A stretch of 64,000 nt of DNA. It comes from Sinomonas cyclohexanicum (GTDB lineage Bacteria > Actinomycetota > Actinomycetes > Actinomycetales > Micrococcaceae). Each line of letters begins with the position of its first letter. Position 1 is the first letter of the stretch. The stretch covers positions 1,922,001 to 1,986,000 of the forward strand of contig NZ_AP024525.1 of NCBI RefSeq assembly GCF_020886775.1, read 5' to 3'. This document shows positions 20,337 to 29,566 of the stretch, in pieces. Made by a program: the position numbers and the translations under genes. The notes beneath the pieces are model-generated. The model saw only the letters and a list, made by a program, of their open reading frames with translations. It had not been told where the DNA came from and made no database searches.

Positions 20337-20395
20337 CAGGCCCCGCAACACCGGCCTGGCGTTGCGGGCCCCGTGGCGCTGCGTTGCGGGGCCTG
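20337..20395. terminator. Bidirectional terminator with nested repeats
   Basis: Arms CAGGCCCCGCAAC (20337-20349) and GTTGCGGGGCCTG (20383-20395) pair perfectly. A second partial copy of the right arm (GTTGCGGGCC at 20361) lies inside the loop and could form an alternative hairpin. It sits between convergent genes. Confidence 0.65.
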
Positions 20396-20401
20396 TGGCG
20401 G

Positions 20402-22561
20402 TCAGGACTCCGCGTGGAAGGGCCGGCCGTTGACGCGCCGGGACGCGCCCACCCGGTCCAGGTACGGCGTGATGCCGCCCAGGTGCATGGGCCAGCCAGC
20501 GCCGAGGATCATGCACAGGTCCACGTCTTCGGGCCCGGCGACGACGCCCTCGTCGAGGAGGAGGCCGATCTCCTCCGCGAGCGCGTCCTGGCACCGGGTG
20601 AGGACCTGCTCGCCCGTAGACGGAGTGCCGCCGAAACGCAGCAGCGCCCGCGTTGCGGACGGTATCTCGTGCCCGCCGTCGGCCGTCGGGGCCCACAGGC
20701 CCTTGATTCCGGCGTCGATGAGCGCCTGCTGGTTGGCGGAGACGTGGAACCTGTCGCCGAACGCCGCGTGGAGTGATTCGGCCACGTGCTGCGCGACGGG
20801 CAGGCCCACCATGGAGGCGAGCGTGAACGGCGTCATCGGCAGCCCCATCGGCGCGAGCGCCGTGTCCGCGACCTCGGCCGGCGTGCCCTCGTCGAAAGCC
20901 GCGGTCACCTCTCCCATGAGGCGCAGGAGCACACGGTTGACCACGAAGGCAGCGGCGTCCTTGACGAGGACCCCGGTCTTCTTGAGGCCCTTCGCGAGTA
21001 CGAACGCGGTGGCCAGAACCGCCTCCTCCGTCTGTGGCGCGCGCACGATCTCGACGAGGGGCATGACGGCCACGGGATTGAAGAAGTGGAAGCCGACCAC
21101 GCGCTCCGGGTGGGCGAGGTCCGCCGCCATCGCGGTGACTGACAGCGATGACGTGTTGGTGGCGATGATGCACTCGGGCTTCACTACGGCCTCGACCTCG
21201 GCGAGGACCTGCTTCTTGACGGAGAGCTCCTCGAACACCGCCTCGATGACGAAGTCGGCGTCCGCGAACTCGTCCTTGGAGACGGAGCCGCTCACGAGCG
21301 CCCGGGTGCGGTTGGCGGCGTCCTGCGAGAGCCGGCCCTTGGCCGCGAGCTTGTCGACCTCGGCGTGCACGTGGCCGACGCCCTTGTCCACACGCTCCTG
21401 GTCGATGTCCGTCATGACGACCGGCACCTTGAGCTGGCGAGCGAACAGGAGCGCGAGTTGGCTGGCCATCAGTCCGGCGCCGACGACCCCGACCTTGGTG
21501 ATCGGCCGGGCGAGCTTCGGGTCCGGGGCGCCGGCCGGCCGCTTGGCCCGCTTCTGGGTGAGATCGAGGAAGGCGTAGACGGTGTCGCGGAACTGCGGGG
21601 TCTGCATGAGCCAGGTCAGGGCTGCAACCTCGAGCTCGGCGGACTCCTTCTGGGTGGACGTCGCGCCGGCCTCGAATACGTCGAGGACCTTTCCGGGCGC
21701 CGGCGCGGCGTTCGAGGTCTTGGCGGCGACGATGGCGCGTGCTGCCTTGGCTGCGGCGGCCCACCGCTCGGCGGCGGCCGGATCGGTCAGGGGCTCGACG
21801 GCATTCGGGCGCACGACGGCGGTGTCCCCGGCCAGGACCGACGCCGCCCACTGAAGGGACTGCTCGAGGAAGTCGGCGGACTCGAACAGCGCGTCCGCGA
21901 TGCCGAGCTCGAAGGCCTGCTGCCCGCCGATCGTGCGGTTGCCGTTCAGCGGGTTCTCGATCATGACCGTGAGGCCCGCCTCGGGGCCTGTGAGGCGGGG
22001 GAGGCGCCAGACTCCGCCCCAGCCGGGCACGAGGCCGATGAACGCCTCGGGCAGCCCGATCCCGGCCGCCCCCGCGGAGACCGTGCGGTAGTCGCAGGCG
22101 AGGGCGATCTCGAGCCCGCCGCCGAGCGCGACGCCGTTGATGAATGCGAACGTGGGCACGCCGATCCCGCCGGCGAGCAGATCGTAGGCCGCGTGGCCGA
22201 GCCGTGCCATCTGCTCGCCCGCGGCGGGGTCGCGGAGCGTCTTGACGGTCGAGAGGTCTGCGCCTGCCACGAGGAAGTATGGTTTCCCGGTGACGGCGAC
22301 AGCGTCGATCTCGCCCGCCGCCGCCCGTCGGCGCAGGCCCTCAAGGGTCGTGCCGAGCTCGATCAGGGTGTTCGGGCCGAGGGTCGTGGGCTTGGTGTGG
22401 TCGAGGCCGTTGTCGAGGGTGAGGAGCGCGATTCTCGTGGCGGCGCTGCCGTGCGTGCCGCCCGGGAGGACCACGTCCTTGACGAGGGAGTGCGTGACGG
22501 TCTCGTGCGGGACCAGGGCGGCGAGGGGCGCGAAGGCCTCGAAGGGGGAATCGGACGTCAT
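20402..22561 (-). CDS. 3-hydroxyacyl-CoA dehydrogenase / enoyl-CoA hydratase (FadB/FadJ-like)
   Basis: A 719-residue bifunctional beta-oxidation alpha subunit. The N-terminal crotonase domain (about 1-300) contains VAGADLSTVK and NGVALGGGLEIALACD with the two catalytic acidic positions. The NAD-binding domain starts with KVGVVGAGLMASQLA (residues about 360-375), and ATNTSSLSVT and VVGFHFFNPV are hydroxyacyl-CoA dehydrogenase signatures. It follows the thiolase by 8 bases, so the two form a FadBA-type complex for fatty-acid degradation. The ATG at 22561 precedes the conserved domain; the longer upstream frame is antisense to nothing and overlaps the thiolase. Confidence 0.93.
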   Translation of the reverse strand: MTSDSPFEAFAPLAALVPHETVTHSLVKDVVLPGGTHGSAATRIALLTLDNGLDHTKPTTLGPNTLIELGTTLEGLRRRAAAGEIDAVAVTGKPYFLVAGADLSTVKTLRDPAAGEQMARLGHAAYDLLAGGIGVPTFAFINGVALGGGLEIALACDYRTVSAGAAGIGLPEAFIGLVPGWGGVWRLPRLTGPEAGLTVMIENPLNGNRTIGGQQAFELGIADALFESADFLEQSLQWAASVLAGDTAVVRPNAVEPLTDPAAAERWAAAAKAARAIVAAKTSNAAPAPGKVLDVFEAGATSTQKESAELEVAALTWLMQTPQFRDTVYAFLDLTQKRAKRPAGAPDPKLARPITKVGVVGAGLMASQLALLFARQLKVPVVMTDIDQERVDKGVGHVHAEVDKLAAKGRLSQDAANRTRALVSGSVSKDEFADADFVIEAVFEELSVKKQVLAEVEAVVKPECIIATNTSSLSVTAMAADLAHPERVVGFHFFNPVAVMPLVEIVRAPQTEEAVLATAFVLAKGLKKTGVLVKDAAAFVVNRVLLRLMGEVTAAFDEGTPAEVADTALAPMGLPMTPFTLASMVGLPVAQHVAESLHAAFGDRFHVSANQQALIDAGIKGLWAPTADGGHEIPSATRALLRFGGTPSTGEQVLTRCQDALAEEIGLLLDEGVVAGPEDVDLCMILGAGWPMHLGGITPYLDRVGASRRVNGRPFHAES

Positions 22562-22569
22562 GGCGGCGT

Positions 22570-23784
22570 TCACTCGCCCTTTCGGTAGTCGGGGTGGTTC
22601 GGATTCTCCCAGACGACCGTGCCGCCCATGCCGAGGCCGATGCACATGGTGGTCATGCCGTACCGGACGGTCGGGTCCTCGGAGAACTGGCGGGCGAGCT
22701 GGGTCATGAGCCGCACGCCGGAGGAGGCGAGTGGATGGCCGAGCGCGATAGCGCCGCCGTAGCGGTTGACGCGCGGGTCGTCGTCGGCGATCCCGAAGTG
22801 GTCAAGGAAGCTCAGGACCTGGACGGCGAAGGCCTCGTTGATTTCGAAGAGGCCGATGTCCTCGATCGACAGGCCGGCCTTGGCGAGCGCCTTCTCGGTG
22901 GCGGGGACGGGGCCGACGCCCATCACCTCGGGCTCCACGCCGGCGAACGCGAACGAGACGAGGCGCATCTTCGGGTCGAGCCCGAGCTCCTCGGCTGTCT
23001 CGGCGGAGGTGAGGAGGCAGGCCGTCGCGCCGTCGTTCAGGCCCGCGGCGTTGCCCGCGGTGACGCGCCCGTGCGGGCGGAACGGCGTGCGAAGGCCGGC
23101 GAGGTCCTCGATGGTCGTCCCGGGCCGCGGCGGCTCGTCGACGGTGGCCAGGCCGAAGCCCTCGCCCGGCCGATGGGTGGCGACGGGCACGAGGTCGGGC
23201 TGGATCTTCCCGGCGTCGTACGCGGCGGCGAGCTTGGCCTGGGACGCGACGGAGTAGGCGTCTGCCCGCTCCTTCGTGATGGCGGGGAAGCGGTCGTGCA
23301 GATTCTCGGCCGTGTTGCCCATCGTGAGGGCCTCGGGGTCGACGAGGCGCTCGGCCATGAACCGCGGGTTCGGGTCCGCGCCCTGACCCATCGGGTGGTT
23401 GCCCATGTGCTCGACGCCGCCCGCGATCACGACGTCGTACGCGCCGACGCCGATGCCGCTCGCCGTCGTCGTCACTGCGGTCATGGCGCCGGCGCACATG
23501 CGGTCGATCGCGAAGCCCGGGACCGTGAGCGGGAGGCCCGCGAGGAGCGCGGCGGTGCGCCCGATCGTCAGGCCCTGGTCGCCTGTCTGAGTGGTCGCCG
23601 CGATGGAGACCTCATCGACGCGTTCGGCGGGGAGCGACGGGTTGCGGCGCAGCAGCTCGCGGATGGTCTTGACGACGAGGTCGTCGGCACGGGTGCCGTG
23701 GTAGATCCCCTTCTCGCCGGCCTTGCCGAATGGGGTGCGGACGCCGTCGACGAAGACGACGTCCCGGACATGCCTGCTGGACAT
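22570..23784 (-). CDS. Acetyl-CoA C-acyltransferase (thiolase, FadA-like)
   Basis: Cleaves 3-ketoacyl-CoA to acetyl-CoA and shortened acyl-CoA. The 404 residues include the acyl-acceptor cysteine in DRMCAGAMTAV, the active-site histidine in GGAIALGHPLASSG, NEAFAVQVL, and the C-terminal catalytic cysteine in TTMCIGLGMGGTVVWE. The ATG has AAGGAG 7 bases upstream. It is the first gene of the beta-oxidation pair and has a palindromic operator candidate about 50 bases upstream. Confidence 0.95.
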   Translation of the reverse strand: MSSRHVRDVVFVDGVRTPFGKAGEKGIYHGTRADDLVVKTIRELLRRNPSLPAERVDEVSIAATTQTGDQGLTIGRTAALLAGLPLTVPGFAIDRMCAGAMTAVTTTASGIGVGAYDVVIAGGVEHMGNHPMGQGADPNPRFMAERLVDPEALTMGNTAENLHDRFPAITKERADAYSVASQAKLAAAYDAGKIQPDLVPVATHRPGEGFGLATVDEPPRPGTTIEDLAGLRTPFRPHGRVTAGNAAGLNDGATACLLTSAETAEELGLDPKMRLVSFAFAGVEPEVMGVGPVPATEKALAKAGLSIEDIGLFEINEAFAVQVLSFLDHFGIADDDPRVNRYGGAIALGHPLASSGVRLMTQLARQFSEDPTVRYGMTTMCIGLGMGGTVVWENPNHPDYRKGE

Positions 23785-23835
23785 GGGCAGCTCCTTGCGT
23801 GGACTACGGGCGGGAGACCGCCCACTGCCGTCGAT

Positions 23836-23851
23836 GTTACTCGTCGGTAAC
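23836..23851. promoter_or_regulatory. Inverted repeat GTTAC-N6-GTAAC upstream of the fatty-acid thiolase
   Basis: A 5-bp inverted repeat with a 6-base spacer (TCGTCG), 52 bases before the thiolase start in the only AT-richer patch of the region. The size fits a TetR-family fatty-acid-degradation repressor site. No regulator gene lies nearby, and no database match was made. Confidence 0.5.
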
Positions 23852-23936
23852 TTAAGGCGCAACGGCGAGTATGGTCCCCGCGGGGGAGGGTCTGCAGGCA
23901 TGGTGCCCGCCACAGGGCGCAGGTGGTGGCCGCGAC

Positions 23937-25316
23937 CTACGAGTCGGGGTCCAACTGGTCCGCCGTGGCCTTCTTCCTGACCTTGAGCGGTTCCGGATGC
24001 TCGAAGGCTTCGAGGAGCGTCGGCACCACCTGGTCGACCTGCCATGCGCGGGCGCCCAGGTCCCGCAGCGCCGCCGCGAGGGACTCTGCCGTGAGCGGCG
24101 CCGGCGGTCGCCACGCGATCCGGCGCAGGTGATCGGGGGTCAGGAGGTTTTCCGTGGGCATGCCGAGAGAGTCGGCGACCGCGGAGATCCGTGGGCGGGC
24201 GGTCTTGAACCGCGCGGCTGCCTCGGGGTCCCGGTCGTCCCACACGCGGGGTGGGGGCGGACCGGAGCTGGGAAGATGCAGGGGGGGCAGCTGGTCGTCG
24301 GGGAGGTTCCGCGCGGTGGAGACGGCCCGCAGCCACCGTGGCGCCTCGCGCTGGGCGGCACGTCCGTGGAAGCCCCTCGTGGTGAGCAGCTGCGGGACGG
24401 TGCCCGGCATCGCGCGGGCGAGCGCTACGAGCGCGGAATCGGGGATGAGCTTGCCCGGGGCGATGTCCCTCTTCTGTGCGAGCGCGTCCCGCTCGAGCCA
24501 GAGCTCGCGCACGGCGGCCAGCTGGCGGCGGTCGCGGATCTGGTGGACGCCTGACGTGCGGCGCCAGGGGTCGGCTCGGGGCGCGGGCACGCCCGCTGCC
24601 AGAGTCGCGGCGAATTCCTCCTCGGCGAACCCCAGCTTCCCTTGGGACTCGAGGAGGTCCGCGAGCTCGTCCCGCAGCTCGACGAGCACCTCGACATCGA
24701 GGGCGGCGTAGCGCAGCCAAGGCTCAGGGAGGGGCCGCGTCGACCAGTCCGCGGCGGAGTGCTCCTTCGCGAGGCTGAAACCGAGCATCTGTTCGACGAC
24801 CGCGGCGAGGCCCACTCGGGGCAGGCCGGCCAGGCGTGCGGCGAGCTCGGTGTCGAAGAGCCGGTCTGGCCACATGTCGAGTTCGGCGAGGCACGGGAGG
24901 TCCTGGGTCGCAGCGTGGATGATCCATTCCACCCCGGACAGGGCGGTGTTGATGATGGCCAGATCATCGAAGGGCTCGGGGTCGATGAGCCAGGTCCCGG
25001 CTCCCTCCCGACGGATCTGGACAAGGAACGCTCGTTGTCCATACCGGAACCCCGAGGCGCGCTCGGCGTCGACGCCTGCGGGTCCCGTGCCGCGGGCGAG
25101 GGCGGCGGCGGCGCGCTCAAGGCCCTCCTGGGTCGAGATGACGAGGGGTACTCCGTCGCGGGGCTCATCGAGCTCAACGACCGCCGGGATCGGTACCTCG
25201 AAGCCCTCGACGACGATGCTCTGCGGTGCGCTCGTGGCGGGCGGTGCGGCCTCTGGTCCCCCGTGGGGCGCGCTGCCCGCCTCGTTCCCGGTGTCGTCCT
25301 GAGGCTGTGCGGTCAT
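23937..25316 (-). CDS. Ribonuclease D-like 3'-5' exonuclease with HRDC domain
   Basis: A 459-residue DEDDy-type exonuclease for tRNA/structured-RNA 3' trimming. All catalytic motifs are visible: GVDAERA (Exo I, D and E), IIHAATQDLPCL (Exo II Asp) and YAALDVEVL (Exo III Tyr and Asp). The C-terminal part, with HQIRDRRQLAAVRELWLERDALAQKRDIAPGKLIPD, is the helical HRDC domain. A 55-residue polar N-terminus precedes the nuclease. TAGACT lies 9 bases before the ATG. It follows the DUF3000 gene by 46 bases, a pairing common in actinobacteria. Confidence 0.92.
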   Translation of the reverse strand: MTAQPQDDTGNEAGSAPHGGPEAAPPATSAPQSIVVEGFEVPIPAVVELDEPRDGVPLVISTQEGLERAAAALARGTGPAGVDAERASGFRYGQRAFLVQIRREGAGTWLIDPEPFDDLAIINTALSGVEWIIHAATQDLPCLAELDMWPDRLFDTELAARLAGLPRVGLAAVVEQMLGFSLAKEHSAADWSTRPLPEPWLRYAALDVEVLVELRDELADLLESQGKLGFAEEEFAATLAAGVPAPRADPWRRTSGVHQIRDRRQLAAVRELWLERDALAQKRDIAPGKLIPDSALVALARAMPGTVPQLLTTRGFHGRAAQREAPRWLRAVSTARNLPDDQLPPLHLPSSGPPPPRVWDDRDPEAAARFKTARPRISAVADSLGMPTENLLTPDHLRRIAWRPPAPLTAESLAAALRDLGARAWQVDQVVPTLLEAFEHPEPLKVRKKATADQLDPDS

Positions 25317-25362
25317 GATTCCGCCAGTCTAGCGCCGCCGCTGATCGGGCGCCCCGCCGCGG

Positions 25363-25953
25363 TCAGCGGGACTCCGTCCCTCGGCGGCGGGGCAGTGCGG
25401 AGACTCCGTCCGGGAGCGGGGGGACGCCCGCGAACGTGGCAACCATGTCGCACCACGCGTCGAGGTGGGTGCTGAGCTCCGGACCTGACGGGGTCCACGA
25501 GGCCCGGAGTTCGATGTCGATCGTGTCGCTGCGGCCCGCGAGCGTGCCGAAGCTCTCGGACAGGACCCTCGTGGCAGTGCCGCCCGCGGCCCCGTACTCC
25601 GCGTGATGCTTCTCGAGCGCCTCGACCAGCCACGTCCACGCGACTGAGCCGAGCAGCGCGTCGTTGCCCATCTCCGGTTCGAGCTGGGCGCGGATGTACG
25701 TGACGACGCGGAACGTTCCCTCCCACACTGCGGGCGGCTCCGGGTCGTGCAGGACGATGAAGCGTCCGGTGGCGAGCTCCTCGTCCCCCTCGCGGACCTC
25801 GGCCTCGAGGGCGACGGCGTAGGGCGCGAGCCGTGCGGGCGCGGGGATCTCCTCGAGGCGGAGCCCCGAGGTTCGGGTCGCGCTGGCGGCACTTCGCATC
25901 GAGCGGAGGGCTGTCAAGAAGTCCGCAGGCAGCTGTGCTAATGCGGTCACCAT
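25363..25953 (-). CDS. DUF3000 domain protein
   Basis: A 196-residue soluble protein of the actinobacterial DUF3000 family (blocks LEEIPAPARLAPYAVALEAEV, ATGRFIVLHDPE and LLGSVAWTWLVEALE). Function is unknown. Possible starts are GTG 25956, ATG 25953 and GTG 25950. TACCCT ends 6 bases before 25950, so a leaderless start at that GTG is quite possible. It is transcribed toward the RNase D gene. Confidence 0.85.
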   Translation of the reverse strand: MVTALAQLPADFLTALRSMRSAASATRTSGLRLEEIPAPARLAPYAVALEAEVREGDEELATGRFIVLHDPEPPAVWEGTFRVVTYIRAQLEPEMGNDALLGSVAWTWLVEALEKHHAEYGAAGGTATRVLSESFGTLAGRSDTIDIELRASWTPSGPELSTHLDAWCDMVATFAGVPPLPDGVSALPRRRGTESR

Positions 25954-26054
25954 CACAGGGTACGCTCACGCCTCGGGCCCCCCGGGAGCGGCACGCCGTG
26001 CCCGTATCAGCGCTGCCGCTCAGGCGGCCCGCGGGGGCACGTGCCACGCGAGGG

Positions 26055-27170
26055 CTACCGCCCGAGTTCCTCCCTCAGGGCCGCGGCGAATGCGTCGACG
26101 TCATGCTCGGTGGTGTCGAACGAGCACATCCAGCGGACCTCGCGGCGGGCCGGGTCCCAGTCGTAGAAGCGGAACCGCTCGCGGAGCCGGCCCGCGACGC
26201 CGTCGGGGAGGATCGCGAACACTCCGTTGGCCTCGGTGGGCTGGGTGAGCTCGACGCCGTCGAGCCCCTCCACGGCGGCGCGGAGACGCTGGGCCATCGC
26301 GTTCGCGTGTGCGGCCGAGCGCATCCACAGCCCGCTCTCGAGGAGGGCGAGGAACTGGGCAGAGATGAAGCGCATCTTGGAGGCGAGCTGCATGTCCATC
26401 TTGCGGAGGTACTTCAGGGCGTGGCCGGCCTCGGGGGCCAGCGCGACGACGCACTCGCCGAACAGGAGGCCGTTCTTCGTCCCGCCGAACGTGAGCACGT
26501 CGATCCCCGCGTCCGAGGTGAACGTCCGGACATCGGTGCCGAGGCCCGCGGCAGCATTGGCGAGCCGCGCGCCGTCCATGTGGACCTTCATCCCGAGCGT
26601 GTGGGCGTGCTCCGCAATCGCCCGGACCTCCTCGACCGTGTACCGGGTGCCGAGCTCGGTGGTCTGTGTGATCGAGACGGCGAGCGGCTGCGCGCGGTGC
26701 TCGTCGCCCCAGCCCCACGCCTCCCTGTCGATGAGCTCCGGCGTGAGCTTGCCGTCCTCGGTCGGGACGGCGAGGAGCTTGAGGCCGCCCACGCGCTCGG
26801 GGGCGCCGTTCTCGTCGACGTTGATGTGCGCGGTCGTCGCGCACACCACGGCCCCCCAGCGCGGCACGAGGGACTGGAGCGAGACGACGTTCGCGCCCGT
26901 GCCGTTGAAGACCGGGAACGACTCGGCGGCGTCGCCGAAGAGGCCCTTCATCACCGTCTCGAGCCGGGCGGTGTACTCGTCCTCCCCGTAGGAGACCTGG
27001 TGCCCGCCGTTCGCCGCGGCGAGTGCCGCGAGGACCTCGGGGTGGACGCCGGAGTAGTTGTCCGAGGCGAATCCGCGCACGGACGGGTCATGGAGGGGCC
27101 ATCCCGCGGGGGCGGGGACGGCGGGGATGACAGAGTCGGGCGTGGAGAAGTAGGGAGTGGTCACTGTCAA
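26055..27170 (-). CDS. Low-specificity L-threonine aldolase family protein
   Basis: A 371-residue PLP enzyme that cleaves L-threonine or allo-threonine to glycine and acetaldehyde. Visible features are GFASDNYSGVHPEVL, the substrate-loop SYGEDEYTA, VFNGTGANV, HMDGARLANAAAG (PLP-interacting Asp and Arg) and the PLP lysine in DVLTFGGTKNGLLFG. The start is TTG 27170 or GTG 27164, neither with a clear ribosome binding site. It follows the SDR gene by 23 bases, so it may share a transcript with DUF6421 and SDR. Confidence 0.9.
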   Translation of the reverse strand: MTVTTPYFSTPDSVIPAVPAPAGWPLHDPSVRGFASDNYSGVHPEVLAALAAANGGHQVSYGEDEYTARLETVMKGLFGDAAESFPVFNGTGANVVSLQSLVPRWGAVVCATTAHINVDENGAPERVGGLKLLAVPTEDGKLTPELIDREAWGWGDEHRAQPLAVSITQTTELGTRYTVEEVRAIAEHAHTLGMKVHMDGARLANAAAGLGTDVRTFTSDAGIDVLTFGGTKNGLLFGECVVALAPEAGHALKYLRKMDMQLASKMRFISAQFLALLESGLWMRSAAHANAMAQRLRAAVEGLDGVELTQPTEANGVFAILPDGVAGRLRERFRFYDWDPARREVRWMCSFDTTEHDVDAFAAALREELGR

Positions 27171-27193
27171 AGTATTGCCTAACGGTTGTGTTC

Positions 27194-27955
27194 TCAGGAT
27201 GTGAGGTCGATCCGTGCGCCGTTGATCTCGGCGGCGTCGCGGGAGAACAGGGTCACGGCGCGCTCGGCGAGGACGTCCACAGGTGTGTAGCCGGGAAATG
27301 TCCGCTCGGGGCTCGCCTCGCGCATCGCGTCATCGAGGAGCGCCTTCACGGCGAGCACGACGGCGGCACTCGCCTGGGGCAGCGGCCCGCCGTCCTTCTC
27401 CGGCCGCTTCGACTGGAGCAGCGCGAGGCCCTGGGCCATCGACCGGGTCCACGCCTCGGCCGCTGCCTTCGCGGCCTGGTAGTTCGCGTTCGCCGCGCTG
27501 GGCCTCGCCAGCGTCGTCGTGGACACCATCGCGAAGCGGCCGGTGGGGGACGCCGCGATGTCGTCGAAGAACGCGCGCGAGGTGTTCCGGAGCGTGGTGA
27601 CGCAGCCTCGCACGAGGAAGTCCCAGTCCGCGTCGCCCTGCTGGGCGAACGTCCCGCCACCGCGCCATCCGCCCACGAGGTGGATGACGCCGTCGACCCT
27701 GCCGAAGCGTGCCCGGACGTCTGCCGCGAGGGACTGGGTCGCCGCGAGGTCGGCGAGGTCGCACGCGAACTGTGGCACGCCGCCGTCGTGCGCGTCCGCG
27801 GACGCCCCGAACGCCTCGGTGAGGTGATCCGCGTTCGAGCCGACGGCGACGGCCGTCGCTCCGGCGGCGCGCAGGGCGGCGACGGTTGCCCGTCCCGACG
27901 CCGAGGTGGCCCCGGCGACGACGACGACCGAGTCCTGTGCCCCCACGTGGGTCAC
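27194..27955 (-). CDS. Short-chain dehydrogenase/reductase
   Basis: A 253-residue SDR. The cofactor motif is VVVAGATSASGRATV (a variant of TGxxxGxG), the helix-4 motif IHLVGGW replaces NNAG, and the catalytic S and YxxxK are seen in MVSTTTLARPSAANANYQAAKAAAE. The GTG overlaps the DUF6421 stop by 4 bases, so both are translated together. The substrate is unknown; the fixed partnership with DUF6421 points to a shared pathway. Confidence 0.85.
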   Translation of the reverse strand: MTHVGAQDSVVVVAGATSASGRATVAALRAAGATAVAVGSNADHLTEAFGASADAHDGGVPQFACDLADLAATQSLAADVRARFGRVDGVIHLVGGWRGGGTFAQQGDADWDFLVRGCVTTLRNTSRAFFDDIAASPTGRFAMVSTTTLARPSAANANYQAAKAAAEAWTRSMAQGLALLQSKRPEKDGGPLPQASAAVVLAVKALLDDAMREASPERTFPGYTPVDVLAERAVTLFSRDAAEINGARIDLTS

Positions 27956-29349
27956 CCGGCCGCCTTCGGCAGGGCGGTCTCGCCCGTGATCCCGGCGGTC
28001 GACTCGATGACAGGACGCATCTTCTTCTCCAGGGCCTCGTAGAACATGGACAGCGGGAACTCGTCGTCCAGCACCTGGTCCGTGATCTCCCGCGGCGTCG
28101 CGGTGAGGGGCAGCGCGTCGGGGCCCTTGGCCCAGACCGAGGCGGGGTTGGGGGTCACGGTGGCAGAGACGAGCTCGTACGCTGCGAGCCAGTGTGCCAC
28201 CTTCGGCCGGTCGATGGAACGCCAGTAGAGATCGTCGATGGCGTGGCCGAGCGCGCTGACCACCTCGGGCACCTCGTCCCAGTCGATCGTGAGCTTCGTG
28301 TCGGTCCAGTGGAGGACGTGGTGCTGGTGCATCCAGGCGAAGAGCAGCTGGCCGCCGAGCCCGTCGTAGTTCCGCACTCGGCCGCCGGTGATCGCGAAGC
28401 GGAAGATCCGGTCGAAGATGACCGCGTACTGGACAAGCTTCGCGTGCCGGCGCGCTGCCCCGGGAGCCTTGGGGTCCCGCTCGATCCTGACGGACTCGCG
28501 GAAGGCGGTGAGGTCGCAGCGCAGCTCTTCGAGCGAGTACAGGAAGAAGGGCATGCGCTGCTTGATCATGAAGGGGTCGAACGGGAGGTCGCCTCGCATG
28601 TGGGTGCGGTCATGGATGAGGTCCCACATGACGAACGTCTCCTGGGCGAGCTTCTGGTCCGTGACGAGCTCGGCGGCGTCCGCGGGCAGCTCGAGGTTCG
28701 TGACCTTGGCCGCGGCGTCGAGGACGCGGCGGAAGCGCGCGGCCTCGCGGTCGGCGAAGATCGCCCCCCACGTGAACGTCGGAACCTCGCGCATCGCGAC
28801 CGTCTCGGGGAAGAGGACGGCCGAGTTGGTCGCGTAGCCGGGTGTGAAGTCGAGGAAGCGGATCGGCACGAACAGCTTGTTGCTGTAGGCCCCCGCCTCG
28901 AGCTCGGCGACGAACTCGGGCCACACGACCTCGACGAGGACGGCCTCGACGAACCGGTTGCGGCTGCCGTTCTGCGTGTACATCGGGAACACGACCAGGT
29001 GCTGCAGGCCGTTGATGCGGTGCTGCTGGGGCTGGAACGCCACGAGCGAGTCGAGGAAGTCCGGCACACCGAACCCGGAGCCCTCCCACGCGCGGAAATC
29101 GGCCTGGAGCAGGTGGAGGTACTCGGCGTCGTGCGGGAAACGGGGGGCGAGCGCGGAGACGGCGGCGACCACAGTTCCCACGAGGGCGGCGGCGCGTGCA
29201 TGGTCGGCGGCCTCCGGCACCGAGCCGTCTTGCGCCTGCAGGGACTGGAGCTCGATCGCGGCGTCCTTGAGGGCCAGCCAGGCGGGATCCTGCTGGGCGG
29301 GAAGCTGGGGGTTCGATGCGACGGGGGTCGCGACGGCGTGTGCAGTCAT
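27952..29349 (-). CDS. DUF6421 family protein
   Basis: A 465-residue soluble protein matching the actinobacterial DUF6421 family. It has no characterised activity. Histidine- and acid-rich stretches, WDLIHDRTHMRGDLPFDPFM and FAWMHQHHVLHWTDTKL, look like metal-binding or catalytic segments. It heads an apparent operon with the SDR and perhaps threonine aldolase. The 217 bases upstream contain an inverted repeat, TTCTGA-N13-TCAGAA. Confidence 0.8.
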   Translation of the reverse strand: MTAHAVATPVASNPQLPAQQDPAWLALKDAAIELQSLQAQDGSVPEAADHARAAALVGTVVAAVSALAPRFPHDAEYLHLLQADFRAWEGSGFGVPDFLDSLVAFQPQQHRINGLQHLVVFPMYTQNGSRNRFVEAVLVEVVWPEFVAELEAGAYSNKLFVPIRFLDFTPGYATNSAVLFPETVAMREVPTFTWGAIFADREAARFRRVLDAAAKVTNLELPADAAELVTDQKLAQETFVMWDLIHDRTHMRGDLPFDPFMIKQRMPFFLYSLEELRCDLTAFRESVRIERDPKAPGAARRHAKLVQYAVIFDRIFRFAITGGRVRNYDGLGGQLLFAWMHQHHVLHWTDTKLTIDWDEVPEVVSALGHAIDDLYWRSIDRPKVAHWLAAYELVSATVTPNPASVWAKGPDALPLTATPREITDQVLDDEFPLSMFYEALEKKMRPVIESTAGITGETALPKAAG

Positions 29350-29447
29350 TGTGCGTCTCGCTTTCGTGTGCGCGTGCGGCGGGCGCAGTAGCCCGGGCCT
29401 CGCGGTGCGTTGCTGCTCTGAGCGTAGCGAGATACGTGATCATCTGG

Positions 29448-29472
29448 TTCTGAATAGGGCCAAGGATCAGAA
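29448..29472. promoter_or_regulatory. Inverted repeat upstream of DUF6421 operon
   Basis: TTCTGA (29448-29453) and TCAGAA (29467-29472) flank a 13-base spacer about 100 bases before the DUF6421 start. This is the most AT-rich part of the gap. It could be an operator of an Lrp-like or other dimeric regulator; no regulator is adjacent. Confidence 0.35.
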
Positions 29473-29504
29473 AGACTATTGCTCAAGCCCCTCCACGACG
29501 GCGA

Positions 29505-29548
29505 GAGGCGGGCCGCCCGCTGATCCTCGCCAGCGCGCGGCCCGCCTC
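29505..29548 (-). terminator. Terminator of msrB
   Basis: Arms GAGGCGGGCCGC and GCGGCCCGCCTC pair perfectly around a 20-base loop, 19 bases after the msrB stop on the minus strand. Confidence 0.7.
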
Positions 29549-29566
29549 GGGGCCCAAAGCCGGGCC

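Noticed and set aside
20337-20395. REP-like or mobile repeat between convergent genes
   Set aside because: The arms pair into a normal bidirectional terminator, and no further copy of the sequence is seen in the window.
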